A DNA stretch of 64,000 bases from Pectobacterium actinidiae (GTDB taxonomy: Bacteria; Pseudomonadota; Gammaproteobacteria; Enterobacterales; Enterobacteriaceae), in assembly GCF_000803315.1 (NCBI RefSeq), contig NZ_JRMH01000001.1, forward strand, positions 2,852,001-2,916,000. Reading direction: 5' to 3'. Of this stretch, positions 37,346-46,641 are shown piece by piece. Positions within the stretch are counted from its first letter, which is position 1; every line of letters starts with the position of its first letter. Both the position numbers and the translations under genes were made by a program. The notes below the pieces were generated by a model. The model did no database searches. It was not told the origin of the DNA and saw only the letters and a program-made list of their open reading frames with translations.

Positions 37346-38146
37346 TTAAAAACGGTAAATATAACCGATAGTTACCGATGTCTGACTTGAGTTGTCAACC
37401 AATGGACTATCTTTAATCGCACTCCCAAACCGGGTGGCACTTGCATCAAGGAACAGCGTATGCTGGCGGGCCATGGTATAATCCATACGAATTCCCACCT
37501 CCAAATTGGTAGTCGAATTACCCTCATAAAAACTGCGATCTACCCGCACCTCTGATCTTTTCACGCCATAGTAATAATCAACAAATTTGCTATCAACCCA
37601 TTCGGCAGCTAACCTAGGTGTTAAACCAAACGCCCCAGATGCAAACCGTTTCTCTGCCTGCAATTTTGCTCGAGACCCTTTGCTATATCCGGACACTTCA
37701 CCGAGAATTTCCGCCGAAAGATCGGCAATCTCGGTTTTCCACATCATTGCTCCCCCGGCCCATATACCTCCCTTGCGGTCATCCATACCAGTAAGAAATG
37801 GAGAGTCATCCGCATCATAACCATCCCCGGCATATCTGGCTCGTAGGCTCAGTGTAAATGATTCGTTAGAGAGAAATTTAAGATCTACTTTAGGAATAGA
37901 AGCACTAATCCATCTGTTTTCATACGAAAACAAGGGTAAAGGAAGTACATCAACGTCAATATCACGATATGGTTTTTGAACAGCTGCAACACCGGCACCT
38001 ATCCCCCATTTCGAAGTTTCATTACTGCTACTAGTTGATGTTTCTGCTATTGCAGCGGGTATCCAGAAAACTGAAATCATAAGAGAACCCAAAACATTAG
38101 GCACCGAACAGCCAACCGACTTACTAGAGTGAGAGCGATGCTTCAT
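37346..38146 (-). CDS. MipA/OmpV family outer-membrane protein
   Basis: From ATG 38146, with AAGGA seven bases upstream, a 266-residue protein with a signal peptide (about residues 1-35, ending AIAET). The mature part has the MipA/OmpV pattern: WGIGAGVAAVQKPYRDIDVD, alternating beta-strand repeats, and the C-terminal VTIGYIYRF ending in Phe, the signal for outer-membrane insertion. MipA interacts with the lytic transglycosylase MltA; other members are antibiotic or adhesion-related porins. An upstream operator like that of tetR suggests TetR control. Confidence 0.85.
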   Translation of the reverse strand: MKHRSHSSKSVGCSVPNVLGSLMISVFWIPAAIAETSTSSSNETSKWGIGAGVAAVQKPYRDIDVDVLPLPLFSYENRWISASIPKVDLKFLSNESFTLSLRARYAGDGYDADDSPFLTGMDDRKGGIWAGGAMMWKTEIADLSAEILGEVSGYSKGSRAKLQAEKRFASGAFGLTPRLAAEWVDSKFVDYYYGVKRSEVRVDRSFYEGNSTTNLEVGIRMDYTMARQHTLFLDASATRFGSAIKDSPLVDNSSQTSVTIGYIYRF

Positions 38147-39172
38147 TGCATAGTCCTTTTTAACGTGGGGGGATGCACAGCCAAGAGCCTTCAATCATGG
38201 CTCGAAGCTCATAAGTCTGGAGAAACCCATTCATCATCAGTGACATAATGACCAGCCAGTTTATTTGGCCTTGACCAAGGTGGTACTTTACTGTGTTGGC
38301 TTCACACGCTTCTTATTCTGCTAACATTCTGATTTAAAAATTAAAAATCCTGCAAGCAGCTCATATTGAGCTATCACTCCTCACTAAGGATTTGCTGCAA
38401 AACATCTTCGTTGCAGTCTTATCTATTGATGACCATGGCAATACAATATTGAGTTAAAAACCTTTAAATACATTCACTTGTGATTTTCACTGCTGCCACC
38501 GCGCCGCTATAGCTATAAAACCGCTTCAAACAGCCAACACACTGGCGTTTGCGTACGGTACAAAAACGATTCATAATAACGAAACGATACTGTTTCGTTT
38601 CGATTGTGTCAATCCATAACGATACGAATTTGGTTTACGCCTATCTCCGAGTTACCAGGGGATTACAGTTAACTGATTCAGCATGATGTCGCTGGGTGGA
38701 TCCCACTGCTTAAAAATGCTTTTTCGTGATTCTGGAATGTTACGATTGAGATGAATTGGGAGTTATTTACAGCATCCGGAGAATCCTATTGAAACTATTT
38801 TTATTTGTACGTTTATCCACTATTAGTTAGATAGTTTATTTTATAAACGGTTATTTATTGCATAGAACAGAAATACCCATAAATCATTTACTCTTCTTTG
38901 AAGAGAATAACCAAAATTACCTTCAAAAGGCTAAAGAACCATTTTCATCATGATACGTTCAAGACGAAAAAACTATGATTAAAATATAAAAAAAATTAAC
39001 ATTTTTATTTTCATCATAAGAAACACCTCATTATTTTGCATAACAGAAACATTCAATAAATTTCAACTTAATAATTCTTTCATGGTTGTTATTTCCAAAA
39101 AAAACAAAACCATCACTTTGTTAAGTGCAGATATAAAAAATTTTGCACTTAATTAAGAAGAGGAAATAAGCC
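38147..39172. other. 1-kb AT-rich gap upstream of mipA, no gene
   Basis: No credible open frame on either strand. It contains the second TetR-type palindrome (38580-38602), a related half-site CGATACGAA near 38620, and a very AT-rich stretch (38780-39150) that should hold the promoter of the next gene. Some short peptide runs near 38690 could be relics. Confidence 0.5.
38580..38602. promoter_or_regulatory. Second palindromic operator of the TetR type
   Basis: CGAAACGA (38580-38587), seven bases, TCGTTTCG (38595-38602). The half-sites equal the core of the operator before tetR, including the following TACT. It stands 434 bases upstream of the mipA-like start, so that promoter would have a long leader or lie elsewhere. 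Confidence 0.65.
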
Positions 39173-40099
39173 ATGAAGAAAAATAACACCTTATCTAACA
39201 TTAAGAATGTCATGCCAAATTGGATTACCATAGATGAGGCAGTAAATACGGCCAATCAATTAATAAACAAAAAAATTTCGCACAGTGATATTTACAGGAG
39301 TGCCCTATGCGGAAAAATATCCCTATCAATATATTTCCAATCATCTATAACGATTCGAAAAACAAAAGAATATAATTCTAAGCTAAAAGTAAAACCTACT
39401 GAAAGATCATTATTCAACAGGATATGCATCCTTGATAGTACTTGTTTCCTCAGCGGTAGGAATTTAATATCTAGCACTGAAGGTGAGTATATTTCTGCTA
39501 CCCATTGTGTACTTGAAACAGCTCTAGTAGGTCATGAATATAAACTAATACAACGACTACTTGCTAAATCCCTAAACATCCCAACACCAATAAAAGGACC
39601 TGAATATACAAATTATGGTATTTTTGTAGTTGTTTCCGGAATTACTTATCAAGTATTTGAGAGAACGACCTGGAAGGAAAGATTTGAACAGCAATTGAGG
39701 AGACTACCTAAAAGTACTGCAAAGGAAATCAGTGAAATAGTTTCATCCAATCGTATAAGCAAACGCTATAATAAAGAATTTTTCCCGCTCCATTACTTGC
39801 CTCAGGATGCATGCTTTGTCATTCTTCAAACTGAACTCGAAAAATTAATCAGTTTACGACTCAAAAACGAAAGTATCCCATTCTCCTCGACACGCATAAC
39901 TACACCATTATCAAGACTATTCTGGCTCTCGTGCAAAAACAATGAGTCAATAAGTTCATTAATCAAACAACCCTATAAACTACTTTCCATCTTCGAGCAG
40001 TGGGCCTCAGTAGAAGGCATGACTGATCGACTCAGCGGTGACACATTGAAAACTGCGCTTGAACGCGGTTCACCCGCATCATTTTTAGCATCAAAGTAA
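39173..40099 (+). CDS. ICE-borne protein of unknown function, 308 residues
   Basis: I do not recognise a domain with confidence. The N terminus (MPNWITIDEAVNTANQLINKKISHSDIYRSALCGKISLSIYF cut here to its features) has the look of a small MerR/excisionase-like helix-turn-helix that reads 'residues that decide a column choice': WITIDEAV, then SDIYRSALCGKI. The remainder is helical and Ser/Lys-rich with no membrane segment. It is AT-rich, unlike the transfer genes, and precedes alpA, so a regulatory role in element maintenance is possible. AAGAGGA precedes ATG. Confidence 0.6.
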   Translation: MKKNNTLSNIKNVMPNWITIDEAVNTANQLINKKISHSDIYRSALCGKISLSIYFQSSITIRKTKEYNSKLKVKPTERSLFNRICILDSTCFLSGRNLISSTEGEYISATHCVLETALVGHEYKLIQRLLAKSLNIPTPIKGPEYTNYGIFVVVSGITYQVFERTTWKERFEQQLRRLPKSTAKEISEIVSSNRISKRYNKEFFPLHYLPQDACFVILQTELEKLISLRLKNESIPFSSTRITTPLSRLFWLSCKNNESISSLIKQPYKLLSIFEQWASVEGMTDRLSGDTLKTALERGSPASFLASK

Positions 40100-40240
40100 T
40101 ATGAAGTTAAGATCTTCTACCTAAAAACCCGTATTAAGGATTGTGATGTCCGTAATACGGGCTCATCAACTGTCATCCTCTCCCTCACTGTGCTTATTTG
40201 TCATCTCCGGGCATATCCCATTTCTGCGCTGGAGGTATCT

Positions 40241-40435
40241 ATGACATCTCATCAGTTATTACGCCTGAAACAAGTGGAAGTAAAAACCGGTCTGAAACGC
40301 TCGCAAATCTACCTGTACATGAAAGAAGGCACCTTTCCCTCTTCAATAAAGATTGGGCCAGCCAGCGTCGCCTGGCTCGAATCTGAAATTGATGAATGGA
40401 TTAACTTCAAATTAGCTAACCGCTTAACGCGCTGA
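40241..40435 (+). CDS. alpA: AlpA-family regulator/excisionase-like protein
   Basis: A 64-residue helix-turn-helix protein: LLRLKQVEVKTGLKRSQIYL, MKEGTFPSSIKIGPASVAW and EIDEWINFKLANR, the full AlpA pattern. AlpA proteins activate integrase genes or act as directionality factors of P4-type elements. GGAGG at 40231-40235 marks ATG 40241; an upstream TTG is not needed. It fits control of the integrase at 24774. Confidence 0.9.
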   Translation: MTSHQLLRLKQVEVKTGLKRSQIYLYMKEGTFPSSIKIGPASVAWLESEIDEWINFKLANRLTR

Positions 40436-40451
40436 AGGGAGATAGAAAATA

Positions 40452-40969
40452 ATGTTTCCCTCACTGAATTATGCGGTATTAACAAACGCTCTTGCCGGCT
40501 CAAGGAAGGTAATTTTCGCTATTGTGAAACGTTAGGATTCACATTTGACGAATTAAATACCCTCAATCAGCTATCACTCGACGAACTGTTTATCGTCAGC
40601 CGGGCATCGGCGCAGTTTATGTCGATTACTGTTCGTCACGACGCTCTAAATCAGATTCTGGCATTGTCTCGCCAAGAGGCTCAACGCCAACAACAGATTA
40701 ATCGGGCCATCAGATTGGGAGGGTCTATTGCACTCCTTAATCATTTTTTTGGCCTCACCTCGAATGAAGTCTGCGCTCGTCGCCGGTTGCTGGGTGTCAC
40801 TATCCCTTATGGCCGAACACCTATCCCAGATGAAGTCATTGATGCAGAAATTTGGCTGTCATGGAAAAAGAACCGCTCTGAAAACCTTGATACACCTGAT
40901 GCACTAGAAGCCATGATGCAGGTCACTGAATCGAATCGTTGTCCTCTTGGGAAAAAGGGCCTTCCCTGA
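40452..40969 (+). pseudogene. DUF2857 family ICE protein, frameshifted
   Basis: ATG 40452, with GGGAG ten bases upstream, reads FPSLNYAVLTNALAGS and then hits a stop. In the +2 frame from about 40499 the protein continues LKEGNFRYCETLGFTFDELN, LNQLSLDELFIVSRASAQF, then MSITVRHDALNQIL to TGA 40967-40969. The two parts join to a DUF2857-like protein of about 170 residues, a family found in integrative elements. An intact open frame from ATG 40619 gives only 116 residues. Either a sequencing error or a real disruption lies at 40488-40500. Confidence 0.65.
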
Positions 40970-41029
40970 CCGCCGTCTGGAACCGTATCACTCTTTGTGA
41001 GAAAGAAGCACTGAACAGGAGGACATCGC

Positions 41030-41239
41030 ATGCCAGATGAGATCGATCGCGATCAAGAATTTAATGAGCAACGTCTGGAAGAGATGATTGAACAGAACCG
41101 TTTCAAGCCAGCAACTACACCCTCATTACATTACTGTCGATTGTGCGGAGAACCCATTCCTGAGATGCGAAGGGAAACCCTTCCGGGAGTGACAACCTGC
41201 ACAGAATGCCAGACTATTCTTGAGCACCGTCAGCGCTGA
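41030..41239 (+). CDS. TraR/DksA-type zinc-finger protein
   Basis: A 69-residue protein with an acidic helical N terminus and a C4 zinc finger, CRLCGEPIPEMRRETLPGVT followed by CTEC. TraR proteins bind the RNA polymerase secondary channel and mimic DksA plus ppGpp. ATG 41030 has CAGGAGG upstream. Such genes are common on conjugative elements. Confidence 0.9.
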   Translation: MPDEIDRDQEFNEQRLEEMIEQNRFKPATTPSLHYCRLCGEPIPEMRRETLPGVTTCTECQTILEHRQR

Positions 41240-41656
41240 TAACAAAATGACATTCGCGCAGAGAAGTTATCTTCTCTGCACGTTTTTTATTATCTGAATA
41301 AATCACTATGCGATTTTTACCCATGCGATGTATGGATTAAAAAATATAACTAATTTAATTAAACCCAATCACTGGGAATAACTGAAGTGTATTTATCTCT
41401 CATTCCCTTTTTGATTTTCTCATTCTCATCCTGACGCCAATATCGCACGCTAATCGCGCCACCTTCCACTGGCGAGATTTATGGACGTTTATTCGTCCGA
41501 GGCGAGTATTGCTCTTTAAAAATATGAACCGGGCTGTCACACAACCACAATTCAGGGTGCCGCTGAATGTTCTCGCTGACCCGTTGAAACCGGAATGCAG
41601 AATCGGGATGTGATCGATTGAGTTACTCACCATGACTTTATATTGAAGGAAATAGC
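41240..41656. other. Gap upstream of the transfer operon, no gene
   Basis: 417 bases with no convincing frame. It should hold the main promoter of the 41657-52057 transfer operon. No operator was identified. Confidence 0.45.
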
Positions 41657-41878
41657 ATGAGAAAACCTACCTATCACGTATTTGTCACGCAGGAAAACCA
41701 GCCCAATTCTAACGGAGAGAAAAACACCTACTGGACAAAGGTCGGCGTGGCGTTCGCCCATAACGGCAAACCTGGATTGAACATCGTACTGACACCTGGT
41801 ATTGCTGTCTCCGGTAAGCTGGTGCTCCTTGAGCCGAGAGACGATAACAATACGCCGCAGGCACCCCAGCACGATTAA
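41657..41878 (+). CDS. Conserved small conjugation-linked protein
   Basis: A 73-residue protein: YHVFVTQENQPNSNGEKNTY, then WTKVGVAFAHNGKPGLNIVL and TPGIAVSGKLVLLEP. This looks like the small 'WTKVG/GxNLVLTPGIAVSGKLVL' proteins often encoded near conjugation modules, whose function is unknown. AAGGAA precedes ATG 41657. It is 76 bases ahead of virB1 on the same strand and could be the first gene of the operon. Confidence 0.7.
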   Translation: MRKPTYHVFVTQENQPNSNGEKNTYWTKVGVAFAHNGKPGLNIVLTPGIAVSGKLVLLEPRDDNNTPQAPQHD

Positions 41879-41954
41879 CGCTCAATGCCCCCTCCTTTTC
41901 TTGCCATCGACTATCTGATGGCGACGTGTAGCTCGACTTTTTATCGAGGCAACC

Positions 41955-42620
41955 ATGCTTTCACCCACTGCTTTTCTGGCGGCGGTCATGCAGTGTGCCG
42001 CCACAATTCCCCCCTCCACCGCGTCTGATGTGGCAAAAGTGGAGTCCAGCTTTAATCCGTATGCCGTCGCGGAAATTGTGCCAAAGAAAGAGAGAAAACC
42101 CGGCAGCGTAGGTGTCATTTCTCATCAGCCCACCAGCAAACAAACTGCCATCAACATCATCAAGAAGGTGGCAGCAAAAGGTCGCCGTTATTCGGTCGGT
42201 CTGATGCAAATCACCAGTACCAACTTCCGGCATTACGGCGTGACAGCTCATGACTTGTTAGACCCCTGCACCAATCTGTCCGTTTTTGAGCGTATCCTCA
42301 CCGATTGCTACCAGCGAGGCGGCACGCTGAAAAAAGCACTCAGTTGCTACTATTCCGGCAATTTCAATACAGGTCAGCAGCCAGAACCCGCCTTAAATCA
42401 AACCAGTTATATCCAGCGTATTGGCTATGCGGTCCCGTCTACGCGGGAAGACCTAAAGCGCAGTACCACCAGCCAATCCACTCCAGATATCCATTATCCA
42501 GCCACCATCCTGCGCGGTGACCTTACCGATAAAACCACACCTGTTGTGACCTCCTTGCGCTATCCCGACGCCATTCTTCGCGGCGATGTATCCCTACCTG
42601 TAATTAATGAGGAGCAATGA
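41955..42620 (+). CDS. virB1: VirB1-type lytic transglycosylase
   Basis: A 221-residue SLT-family enzyme that opens peptidoglycan for the type IV secretion channel. The catalytic Glu is in AKVESSFNPYAVAEIV (near residue 30); the structural motif YSVGLMQITSTNFRHYGV and the ALSCYYSGNFNTG segment complete the fold. No signal peptide is obvious. The C terminus has two variants of a YPxxILRGD motif (YPATILRGDLT and YPDAILRGDVS), a small repeat. Its stop overlaps the virB2 ribosome binding site. Confidence 0.92.
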   Translation: MLSPTAFLAAVMQCAATIPPSTASDVAKVESSFNPYAVAEIVPKKERKPGSVGVISHQPTSKQTAINIIKKVAAKGRRYSVGLMQITSTNFRHYGVTAHDLLDPCTNLSVFERILTDCYQRGGTLKKALSCYYSGNFNTGQQPEPALNQTSYIQRIGYAVPSTREDLKRSTTSQSTPDIHYPATILRGDLTDKTTPVVTSLRYPDAILRGDVSLPVINEEQ

Positions 42621-42622
42621 AG

Positions 42623-42898
42623 ATGCAAAAACGTAAACACTGGCCTGCGTTTTCTTCCCTGTTGATATCAACCCAAACGCTGGCAGCCGGGAGTGGGTTT
42701 AACAAAGCCAACGATACGCTGAGTAATACCGCCACCGGCTTGCTCGGGCTGGCCGCCGTTACGATCACACTGGCAACCATGTGGGTGGGTTACAAGGTGC
42801 TGTTTGACGGTAAAAGTCTGCATGACATGCGCAACGTCATTATCGGAGCCATCCTGATCGTCGGCGCATCGGGCTTTGGTGCCTATTGGGCATCCTAG
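42623..42898 (+). CDS. virB2: VirB2-type major pilin
   Basis: A 91-residue pre-pilin: a signal region to LAAGSGF, then two hydrophobic helices (LLGLAAVTITLATMWVGYKV and IIGAILIVGASGFGAYWAS) around a short basic loop. The product would form the conjugative pilus. I prefer ATG 42623, which has GAGGAG eight bases upstream; ATG 42617, overlapping the virB1 stop, is too close to it. Confidence 0.92.
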   Translation: MQKRKHWPAFSSLLISTQTLAAGSGFNKANDTLSNTATGLLGLAAVTITLATMWVGYKVLFDGKSLHDMRNVIIGAILIVGASGFGAYWAS

Positions 42899-42907
42899 GG
42901 GGAACCG

Positions 42908-45655
42908 ATGACTACCCTGAACAAAGCGCTGACCCGCCCTGCTGCCATTATGGGCATCCCTCTCGTCCCGTTCGTGATCGTCAGCGGGGCTATCGTCCTG
43001 CTGTCGGTCTACACCAGCTATTACCTTGCGTTGTTGTTGATCCCAGCCTGGCTGGAAATGAAAGCAAAGGCCCGAACGGATATTCATTATTTCGGACTGC
43101 TGTGGCTGGCCTTTAAAACCCGTGGGCGATTTGCCACGGATCGCCATTTCGGTGCCCGTGCCATGCTGGCAAGCCACTATGACGCCGTCGATGTTTCGGA
43201 GTTTACCGATAAGATGAAATTAAACGAGCGCATCACGCTGGATAAATACATTCCCTACTCCTCCCATATTCATCCTCACATCATAAGAAATCGCTCCAGT
43301 GATTTAGTCGCTACCTGGGAATTGGGCGGCACTGTGTTTGAATGTGAGGACGAACATCATCTGACATTGCTGGCAAGCCACCTCAACAACCTGATCCGCT
43401 CGTATGAAGGGCTACCAATCACCTTCTATATCCACCGCATACGAGAGCAATATCAGGATGGTTTTGATGCCAGTTCGGGTATCCCTTTTTCGGATGACGT
43501 CACGGAACGCTATTACCAGCCACTAAAAGAGAAGCCGCTCTGGCGGCATCGGCTGTTTTTCACCGTCTGTTATGCCCCTTTCTCCACGCTGGAGAAAAAA
43601 GTCATGAAGACCCAGACCGCCGGAAAAAGGAAAGCTGCGCTGGATGATGCCCTGAAAGGGATGATGGAACACCATGAATCTATCAACACCGCCCTGTCAC
43701 GCTATGTGGCAACACCATTAGGTACTTATGAGGAAAAAGGTCGGGTTTACTCTTCGCAACTGGCTTTCTACCATCGCCTGATGACGGGAAAATGGCAGAA
43801 CGTAGCGGTGACACGCACACCGTTTTATCACACTCTCAGCACGCCGGATGTGTTCTTTACCACAGATACCGCCGAATGTCAGACGGTCGGCGGTTCCCGC
43901 TTCTTCCGCAGTCTGGAAATTAAAGACTATTCACCGGAGACCTACACTGGCCTGCTCGATGCGCTGCTGTATGCCGAAAGCGAGTATGTGCTGACGCAAT
44001 CTTTCACCTGTATGGCACGAGATGAAGCGCAAAATCATATCCGACTGGCAGAAAAACGGCTGAACTCAACCGATGATGACGCCATTTCGCAGCGAGAGGA
44101 ATTGATCATCTTACGCGACCTGCTCCAGTCCGGGCATGTGTCTTGCGGCAAGTATCATTTCTCGCTGCTGGTCTCGTCCGCCAGCGCCGATCAGGTAGTC
44201 AAGGAGACCAATGCGCTGGCTCAGCCTTTTAACGATCTCGGCATCATGACATCCCTGTCTACCCTGTCGTTACCTGCCGCTTATCTGGCTCAACTTCCCG
44301 GCGTGTATACGTTACGCCCCCGTCTGGTGGTGGTCAGTAGCCAGAATTACGTGGATATGGGGAGTCTGCATAACTTTCATCCCCACAAACGTCACGGCAA
44401 TCCGTGGGGTGAGGCTATTGCTATCCTAAAATCCCCCGGTGGTGGCGGTTACTATCTGAATCTGCATGACAGTCAGGCAGGACGGAATGACTTCAATGAG
44501 AAAACGCCGGGGAATACCGCCATCATCGGTAAAACCGGTTCAGGAAAGACCCTGCTGATGACGATGATGAAACAGTTGATGCAGAAGTACCGTAATCCGG
44601 CGACATTTTCCGCCTCTGCCACTCTCAAACGGCTGACCACCGTTTACTTTGATAAAGACAGAGCGGCGGAGATGTCTATCCGCCAGATGGGCGGTCGCTA
44701 TTTCCGTATCCGGACCGGTATCCCTACCGGATTCAACCCGTTTTCACTTGCGCCAACTCGACGAAATATAAGCTTTATCAAGCGACTGATTCGGATGCTA
44801 TGTCGTCGTGACGGTAAGCCACTCGATCCCCGCGATGAAGAGCGCATCAGCACCGCTGTGGATACCATTATGCTGGACTACCCGCCGGAATACCGCCGTT
44901 ATGGTATTACCCGGCTATTAGAAGTCTTGCCAGAGCCACCTACCAAAGAGGCCCGAACTAACGGCTTGCGAATTCGACTGAAACAGTGGGCGCAGGGCGG
45001 TGAATTCGGCTGGGTGTTCGATAACGAGGAGGACACATTCAATATCAGTAATATTAATAACTTTGGTATCGATGGTACGGAATTCCTGGATGACGACGAC
45101 ATACGCGGGCCGATCACTTTTTACCTGCTATACCGCGTCACCAGCCTGCTGGATGGTCGCCGACTGGTGATGTTTATGGATGAGTTCTGGAAATGGCTGG
45201 CTGATGTCGAGTTTTCTAAATTCTCCCTTAATATGCTCAAGGTGATCCGCAAGCTGAACGGCATTTTTATCCCCGCTACCCAATCGCCCGATGAAATCGT
45301 CAGGCATCCCATCGCTCCGGCGATTATTGAGCAGTGCAGTACCCAAATTTTTCTCGCCAATCCCAAGGCCAGCCATACGGATTACGTGGAGAAAATGAAA
45401 GTCCCGGAAAGCGTTTACGACATGGTTCGTAACCTTGATCCGAGCGAGCACTATATGGTCGTCCTGAAAACACCACTGCGTGCTGGTGAAACTCGCCCGT
45501 TTGTCGCCATGGCAAGAATGGATTTATCGGGTCTCGGAAACATCACAAAAATCCTGAGCGGCAGTGAAGACAACCTGAAAATATTTGATGCCATTTATCA
45601 GGAAGGTATGTCACCCACCGACTGGAAAGAAACATTCCTTAACAAAGCCATCTGA
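42908..45655 (+). CDS. virB4: VirB3-VirB4 fusion ATPase
   Basis: A 915-residue protein. The first 90 residues have two membrane helices and the VirB3 pattern (LTRPAAIMGIPLVPF, IPAWLEMKAKARTD); the rest is the VirB4 ATPase (CagE/TrbE). Walker A is IGKTGSGKTLL near residue 540 and Walker B is LVMFMDEFWKW near 755. It powers pilus assembly and substrate transfer at the inner membrane. VirB3-VirB4 fusions occur in several families, so the absence of a separate virB3 is natural here. Confidence 0.95.
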   Translation: MTTLNKALTRPAAIMGIPLVPFVIVSGAIVLLSVYTSYYLALLLIPAWLEMKAKARTDIHYFGLLWLAFKTRGRFATDRHFGARAMLASHYDAVDVSEFTDKMKLNERITLDKYIPYSSHIHPHIIRNRSSDLVATWELGGTVFECEDEHHLTLLASHLNNLIRSYEGLPITFYIHRIREQYQDGFDASSGIPFSDDVTERYYQPLKEKPLWRHRLFFTVCYAPFSTLEKKVMKTQTAGKRKAALDDALKGMMEHHESINTALSRYVATPLGTYEEKGRVYSSQLAFYHRLMTGKWQNVAVTRTPFYHTLSTPDVFFTTDTAECQTVGGSRFFRSLEIKDYSPETYTGLLDALLYAESEYVLTQSFTCMARDEAQNHIRLAEKRLNSTDDDAISQREELIILRDLLQSGHVSCGKYHFSLLVSSASADQVVKETNALAQPFNDLGIMTSLSTLSLPAAYLAQLPGVYTLRPRLVVVSSQNYVDMGSLHNFHPHKRHGNPWGEAIAILKSPGGGGYYLNLHDSQAGRNDFNEKTPGNTAIIGKTGSGKTLLMTMMKQLMQKYRNPATFSASATLKRLTTVYFDKDRAAEMSIRQMGGRYFRIRTGIPTGFNPFSLAPTRRNISFIKRLIRMLCRRDGKPLDPRDEERISTAVDTIMLDYPPEYRRYGITRLLEVLPEPPTKEARTNGLRIRLKQWAQGGEFGWVFDNEEDTFNISNINNFGIDGTEFLDDDDIRGPITFYLLYRVTSLLDGRRLVMFMDEFWKWLADVEFSKFSLNMLKVIRKLNGIFIPATQSPDEIVRHPIAPAIIEQCSTQIFLANPKASHTDYVEKMKVPESVYDMVRNLDPSEHYMVVLKTPLRAGETRPFVAMARMDLSGLGNITKILSGSEDNLKIFDAIYQEGMSPTDWKETFLNKAI

Positions 45656-45678
45656 TATTCACCTCGGAGGTTATCACC

Positions 45679-46395
45679 ATGCAAACCAGAAAGATGTGTC
45701 TGGCGTTATCGCTATTGATGTCTACACCAGCGATAAGCGCCGGTATCCCGGTATTTGATGCCGCCAGTAATACCGAGTCGATTAACCAATGGATACAGAA
45801 ACTCCAGCAATGGCAAGAAACGGTCACCCATTATAAAAGCGAGCTTGACGCCTATAAGCAGCAATTAGCGACCGCAACAGGCATACGGGATATTCAGGGA
45901 TTTCTCCGTGAGGCGAAAAGCCTGAAAAACGATATCGAAAATCTGCGTAAAAATGGTATTTCACTGGATGATCTGCTGACCAACCCAAGCGGTTATTACT
46001 CTTCTGACCTTCAACGCTTGTATAGCAAATATCAATCGTTTGATATTTGTAATCAGTCCAGTTCATCGCAACATTATCTTGAAAGTTGCAAACAGCTTGT
46101 CCTCAATCAGGCGGTCTCAATTGAGAATACCAGCGATGTTCAAAACAAGATTAATAGCACATTAAACGATATATCAGACTTATCTGACCGCATTGCCAAC
46201 GCCAAAGACTCGAAAGAGTCACAGGACCTGGCTAACGCGGTGGCAGCCAAAAGCGTACAATTGAACGCATTAACCAGCCAATGGGAAATGTCAGTCAAGC
46301 AGGCTGAACAGCGATCCGTGATGTTGACTCAACAACGCCAAAAAGCATTCAATGAACAACAACTCGTCTCCCCGATTCCTGACTTTAATCATTGA
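45679..46395 (+). CDS. virB5: VirB5-type minor pilin
   Basis: A 238-residue exported protein: a signal peptide to ISAGIP, then long helices (QWIQKLQQWQETVTHYKSEL), matching VirB5/TrbJ proteins that cap the pilus tip. A Cys pair near residues 117 and 134 could form a disulphide. CGGAGG precedes ATG. It follows virB4 with a 23-base gap. Confidence 0.9.
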   Translation: MQTRKMCLALSLLMSTPAISAGIPVFDAASNTESINQWIQKLQQWQETVTHYKSELDAYKQQLATATGIRDIQGFLREAKSLKNDIENLRKNGISLDDLLTNPSGYYSSDLQRLYSKYQSFDICNQSSSSQHYLESCKQLVLNQAVSIENTSDVQNKINSTLNDISDLSDRIANAKDSKESQDLANAVAAKSVQLNALTSQWEMSVKQAEQRSVMLTQQRQKAFNEQQLVSPIPDFNH

Positions 46396-46405
46396 GAGGG
46401 TAAGA

Positions 46406-46630
46406 ATGAAAACGTCACTTTGCATTTTTCCGATTATTTTAGCCTCATTATTTCTGGCGGGATGTGACAACCCGAAATCAACGCAGTGGTACAAAGAACA
46501 TCCGGATGAACTGAGTCAGCGATATAAAGCGTGTGAATCATCCGGCGATGACTCCCAGGATTGCAAAAATGCACGAGAGGCGCGATTTGAACTCCGTCAG
46601 GAAAATGCCAAGGTTCCCGATTTGAATTAA
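46406..46630 (+). CDS. EexN-family entry-exclusion lipoprotein
   Basis: A 74-residue lipoprotein, lipobox LFLAGC at about residue 20, then the EexN-type motif WYKEHPDELSQRYKACESSG and DDSQDCKNAREA. Entry exclusion stops redundant transfer into a cell already holding the element. GAGAGGG precedes ATG 46406. Its placement between virB5 and virB6 matches other P-type systems. Confidence 0.88.
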   Translation: MKTSLCIFPIILASLFLAGCDNPKSTQWYKEHPDELSQRYKACESSGDDSQDCKNAREARFELRQENAKVPDLN

Positions 46631-46641
46631 AGGGGTCATCT

